Source: Rickettsiales bacterium
GTDB taxonomy: Bacteria > Pseudomonadota > Alphaproteobacteria > Rickettsiales > UBA1997
Assembly (NCBI GenBank): GCA_947441695.1
Contig: CANEUK010000107.1
Span: 1 to 5,177, forward strand
Direction: 5' to 3'
DNA length: 5,177 nucleotides
Shown: positions 5,153 to 5,177 of the stretch, one piece after another
Numbering within the stretch: position 1 is the stretch's first letter
Layout: each line of letters opens with the position of its first letter
Notes under the pieces: model-generated
What the model was told of the DNA's origin: nothing
Seen by the model: only the letters and a program-made list of their open reading frames with translations
Database searches by the model: none
Made by a program: the position numbers and the translations under genes

Positions 5153-5177
5153 TCGGATTTTTGCTCGAATTATCTTG

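Noticed and set aside
5169..5174. Minus-strand GATAAT as a -10 box for the aminotransferase operon.
   Set aside because: It would leave a leader of about ten bases that excludes the only Shine-Dalgarno-like GAG, and the -35 region is outside the window.

Overview
The window looks like an AT-rich bacterial chromosome segment, probably from an uncultured alphaproteobacterium. Low-GC lineages such as Rickettsiales, Holosporales or gut-associated alphaproteobacteria would fit. This rests on the AlaC-type aminotransferase, the TrmD sequence, heavy AT bias in third codon positions, many A/T runs of 8-9 bases and tight gene packing. It is a judgement from protein appearance; no search was run. I see no rRNA, tRNA, transposase, CRISPR array or phage gene.

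Left part, plus strand: the 3' end of a cysteine-rich protein of unknown function (to 769) runs in from beyond the left edge. Next comes a short gap with two copies of a 21-bp hairpin-forming repeat (781-825). Then comes purE (960-1472), for de novo purine synthesis, with no purK beside it. Behind purE is an AT-rich gap with one possible 32-residue ORF (1487-1585).

Middle: two overlapping small plus-strand genes of unknown function (1652-1858 and 1845-2288). The second encodes a two-helix membrane protein with an Asn/Arg-rich basic tail. They converge on the minus-strand operon across about 200 bp (2289-2490) that holds three consecutive hairpins, probably the transcription stop for both directions.

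Right part, minus strand: a compact three-gene operon read from right to left. An AlaC-like aminotransferase (5152-3914) overlaps trmD (3917-3207) by 4 nt (GTGA). trmD overlaps a YgjP/DUF45-type zinc metalloprotein gene (3207-2491) by 1 nt (TAATG). The overlaps imply translational coupling. The three functions are not an obvious pathway: amino-acid transamination, tRNA m1G37 methylation and a putative zinc hydrolase. trmD is also outside its usual rpsP-rimM-trmD-rplS setting.

I found no convincing new multi-gene system. The items most worth following up are the hairpin repeat pair, the three-hairpin convergent spacer, the unknown membrane gene pair and the cysteine-rich protein.
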